A stretch of DNA of 64,000 bases. Source: Dallia pectoralis. Its lineage: Eukaryota > Chordata > Actinopteri > Esociformes > Umbridae. Location of the stretch: contig CM055728.1 in the NCBI GenBank assembly GCA_029465975.1, positions 10,642,292 through 10,706,291 of the forward strand. Reading direction: 5' to 3'. Positions 61,196 through 64,000 of this stretch are shown here, in pieces; positions within the stretch are counted from its first letter, which is position 1, and each line of letters opens with the position of its first letter. The notes under the pieces were generated by a model that was given only the letters and a program-made list of their open reading frames with translations, was not told the DNA's origin and did not search any database. Position numbers and translations under genes: made by a program.

Positions 61196-61200
<5 letters not shown>
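61019..61200. other. Non-coding sequence
   Basis: Short linker between two repeats; nothing recognised. Confidence 0.6.

Positions 61201-61243
<43 letters not shown>
61201..61243. repeat. (GA)n microsatellite
   Basis: About 21 uninterrupted GA dinucleotides. Confidence 0.96.
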
Positions 61244-61246
<3 letters not shown>

Positions 61247-61989
61247 AAGTGAGCGGGAGAGAGACAGAAAGAGGAGTGAAAATGAGAAATATGTAGAGAG
61301 TAATGAATTGATGGCCCTCGGCTTATCTCTCATTCTCCCTCCATTCAAGGCAAACTGCTGACTCAAACATATTCCAATATACCCATCAGCCCCCTCTCCT
61401 CTGTGCCCCCCCCCCACCCCACCGTGCCCAAGGCTAGGCTCCGGGACCTGTGCATTTCATTTCTTTAAATGTTAAATTAAATTGTCGCAATGCATCAGCG
61501 AGTTCATTTTTCCTGTTGGAAATCACTCTGCGATCTGCTCTGCACGCGATAACAACTGGGCCAGGGTACCTGAAGGTCGCTTTGGAAAAATCACTGGGCA
61601 TTTGGGCCAAGCGCGCTCTTTTTTTATTACAAATAGGGAGTAAGTTATAGATTTATATCTTAGTAGCCCAGCGTTCTTCTGTCTCCTTGCTCAGCTGTTT
61701 CTGAGAGAAATATGGGCTCTGGCTCACACCATTAAGCTGTGTTTGTGTGTGTGTGCGTCCATTTATGCGAAAATGCGTAGCGTCAGTATGCTGGCGGAGA
61801 CAACGCACCTGGTCGACTTGACATACGCGTAAACGTGTGTAGATAATAGTTGATAGTGCAGCAGAGATCGCAGACCCAGTGGATCTCCAGTCGGTACGAA
61901 CAGGAAGTTGTCAAACACATGAGATAATGACATGCAAAATCGATTAAATACAGGAGAGTGAAGAAAGGAATTCAGCCACAGTGGTCTTT
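61244..61989. other. Non-coding sequence with a candidate conserved block
   Basis: 61440-61680 is repeat-free (TTAAATTAAATTGTCGCAAT, GCGATCTGCTCTGCACGCG) and resembles conserved non-coding sequence by composition. A short TG run lies at 61740-61757. No exon is recognised. Confidence 0.4.
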
Positions 61990-63070
61990 TAGGTGACGTT
62001 TTAAGTTTGCTGGTGAAAAAATCCAGGCAATATTTTATTACTAGAAGGAGAGTTGGGAATTAGCCTGTGTTAAGCTTTATGGGAAAACATTAGAGATGTG
62101 GTTTTTGGGATGTGGTTTGACAAGCATATGACATGGATAGAACATAAATGGATTCTTGGTTTAGGGTCGGAACATCGTGAATGTAATGAGGTGCCAGAAA
62201 GGAATAGCCAGGGAAGCAGAAGCTTTGAAAATGGTTTATATATCGCTTTTATGGTCAACGCTGGGTCATGGAATTATAGAGAATGGGTCAACCTGGCCAT
62301 CCCAACTGAAATAGATGGATGTAATCCGGGCACGGGGGCCTCGGGAAATGTGCTGGAGCGGTCCGAAACATCTCCTGTGGTCACACTGCAGGTGGCCTAC
62401 ACTCTATGCTTTCTGGGCGCTGGGTGACTGGAAATGATAAAAAGGCGAGACCAGCGTAGATCTGTGATGGTGAGAGACTGTTGAGACTGTTTGGGTTGGA
62501 AATTAGCCCAATAATTGAAATCCCCGGAGTTCCAACGTGGTTGCTGCATCCACCAATTACCCGATTAGCGGGGTTGCTTGAGAGGGTCCGGGAGGGGAGA
62601 GGCACAGAGGAGCCAGTGCGTTCTGTAAAGCATCACGTAAGTACAGAATACTACGCACACCTGGCCATTTCTACTGATGAATCGAAGAAGGACCCTAACA
62701 CAGGGAAGACAGGGCCGGCCTTTTGGGGTGTCTCAGCATTAGGTGGCAGTGAACTACAGGATGACTGATTATCTGTCAGTGTACACACGGTGGAGATGCT
62801 ACCCATTCTGATGGCTTTAGAACGGGTGAAGGAGGTGAGGCCTAACATGGTAGCGATCTGCTCTCATCCTTATTCTGATCTGATGGGTTTTCAAGCGTTT
62901 AGTATCTCAGAGCAGAATAGATATTCTATATAAAGTCTTACAGAGCCTTATAGGCTAAGACAGATAGGGAATAATGGTGAGGTTTCTCGGGGTACCAGCT
63001 CATTTGGGGGTGGAAAGAAATGAGGTTAAAAAAACAATGCTAAACAGGCCCTGTTATGGCAAATATGCAT
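61990..63070 (+). mobile_element. Decayed LINE of the I/Nimb type with RNase H
   Basis: Fragments of one protein appear in order on the + strand. First comes a decayed stretch near 61995-62090 (KSRQYFITRRR-like). Then FGMWFDKHMTW (62104-62136), a block from the end of reverse transcriptase. After a decayed linker there is an RNase H domain: STDESK near 62674, KTGPAFW, VEML near 62790, RPNMVAICS near 62840 and PAHLGVERNEV near 62990. Non-LTR elements with a C-terminal RNase H belong to the I superfamily; in fish this suggests the Nimb clade. Stops and shifts break it throughout. Ends are approximate and no target duplications were found. Confidence 0.75.
62481..62927 (+). pseudogene. LINE RNase H domain remnant
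   Basis: RNase H in I-type LINEs removes the RNA strand during reverse transcription. The frame is open from 62481 to a TGA at 62766-62768 and continues in the same phase to a TAA near 62927. It first shows the linker PTWLLHPP, then the first RNase H motif STDESK (catalytic D kept, the usual following G replaced by E), and KTGPAFW. After the stop come HTVEMLPILMALERV (catalytic E kept) and VRPNMVAICSHP, where the third catalytic aspartate is replaced by H. A further piece in another phase (VRFLGVPAHLGVERNE) completes the fold. Non-functional. Confidence 0.75.
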
Positions 63071-64000
63071 TTCCTAAAAGATGCCATTGATGGACATCTA
63101 AGTCCCTTATCAGCACACTTCAGGTACCTTTTCAAAAGCACAATGTCCCACAATTCTAGCAGTTAGCGGACACATGCTAGCTGGCTGCAGTAACTCCAGC
63201 CAGTGTTAGCAACTGTTTGAATTCGAGTGAATCAGAGAAGTTAGCAATGTAATGTAGTGCTCCTTAGCTAACAATATAACAGAGCGTTCATGTCTACTCT
63301 CTGAATGGCGTATAATGTGCTCAGCTGAGTCTCCATTTTGTTCATGTGGCATGGAGAGTTCCCTATTGTCAGTTTATTCCAAGATCAGCGTGCATTGCAT
63401 CTGGCGCTTCAGCTAGCAATAAACTGAACTCCAATCTGAACAAAGTACACTTTTCTATTGTCATATCAATAATGTTCAAAATTGTCGCTAGGGGACTCGG
63501 AACCAGCTGTGTGCCAATCTTGGAAAAACTGACAATACCAAAAAAGATCGCAAACACCACAGAATTGGAATTGGTGCTTGCTACTTCTGCAAATTCTGTT
63601 GAAATATCTCTCATGAATATATATCTGTGTCTGCACATACTGTAAATGTGTCTCCCTCTTCTACAACCTACAGGCCTGGACATTAGCACACATAGCTACT
63701 CCCGGAACACAAGACCCATCCTCGTTTAAACGTCTCCCTACACCAAAATGATATCTCAGCCGCACACATTACCAAGCCCGGTCCCCACCATCAATCGCTG
63801 TTCTTGTAGCTGACTCTAGAATGTTCTGAGAGAAAAAATGCTCGCCGGGACTGTCTAGGCCAGCGGAAGCAGTAACAACCTCTGGGAATAAAGCCCGAGA
63901 TAGAGAGATAAAGAGAGTACGAGAGCCGCTGAACAAACCAGAGGAGTGAGTGATGGAAGTGAACAGAGATTTAATTCAACTCTCCTGAGAGGGCGGCCCT
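63071..64000. other. Non-coding sequence at the window end
   Basis: Single-copy-looking sequence with GCTAG-type motifs near 63175-63185. No gene, element end or repeat is recognised. Confidence 0.6.

Overview
The window reads as vertebrate, most likely teleost fish, non-coding DNA: a gene desert or a very long intron. I found no exon of a host protein-coding gene and no tRNA, rRNA, CRISPR array or bacterial-style operon. The fish assignment rests on the transposon content: a Rex3-like RTE LINE fragment with a GATGA-type tail, relics of a Tc1-like family that I associate with salmonid and pike genomes, a LINE relic with an RNase H domain, two hAT-type elements, and many (CA)n and minisatellite arrays. 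The exact species cannot be settled from this sequence alone.

Layout. Tandem repeats make up roughly a quarter of the window. The large arrays are a 15-bp array with almost no G at 1552-4584, a 27-bp array at 9931-10888, a 26-bp array at 13722-14362, a 29-bp array at 19886-23622, a 22-bp array at 31190-31780, a 33-bp array at 38782-39710, a CA-rich array at 41147-41895, a 56-bp polypurine array at 44371-44985, a 37-bp array at 52480-54870 and a 12-bp array at 60486-61018. Many smaller microsatellites lie between them. Several periods are multiples of three, which produces long repetitive open frames on both strands that are not genes.

Mobile elements. (1) 11366-11645: a short retroposed insert, minus strand, with an A-tail and 10-bp target duplications. 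(2) 16750-17275: an element-like segment bounded by inverted copies of a dispersed fish motif. (3) 29342-30270: a decayed, internally deleted Tc1-like copy. (4) 31946-34323: a complete non-autonomous hAT element with perfect 8-bp duplications, carrying a nested 5'-truncated Rex3-like LINE that has its own 12-bp duplications. (5) 50206-50839: a second, 618-bp hAT element with perfect 8-bp duplications. (6) 57850-58648: a second Tc1-like copy, minus strand, also internally deleted. (7) 61990-63070: a decayed LINE relic with the end of reverse transcriptase and an RNase H domain. None of these copies looks able to move by itself.

The rest is single-copy-looking sequence. Several blocks look like candidate conserved non-coding elements (13160-13640, 25020-25290, 38340-38600, 39750-39960, 42010-42150, 61440-61680), but this can only be shown by alignment with other fish. 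Two short CpG-dense blocks (5885-6045 and 59160-59400) also stand out. The most unusual non-repeat signal is a pair of related minus-strand sites at 6178-6255 and 24650-24723. In each, a pyrimidine-rich 3' splice-site-like stretch ends in CCAG directly followed by GTAAGAGT, as in recursive splice sites or very small exons of long introns.
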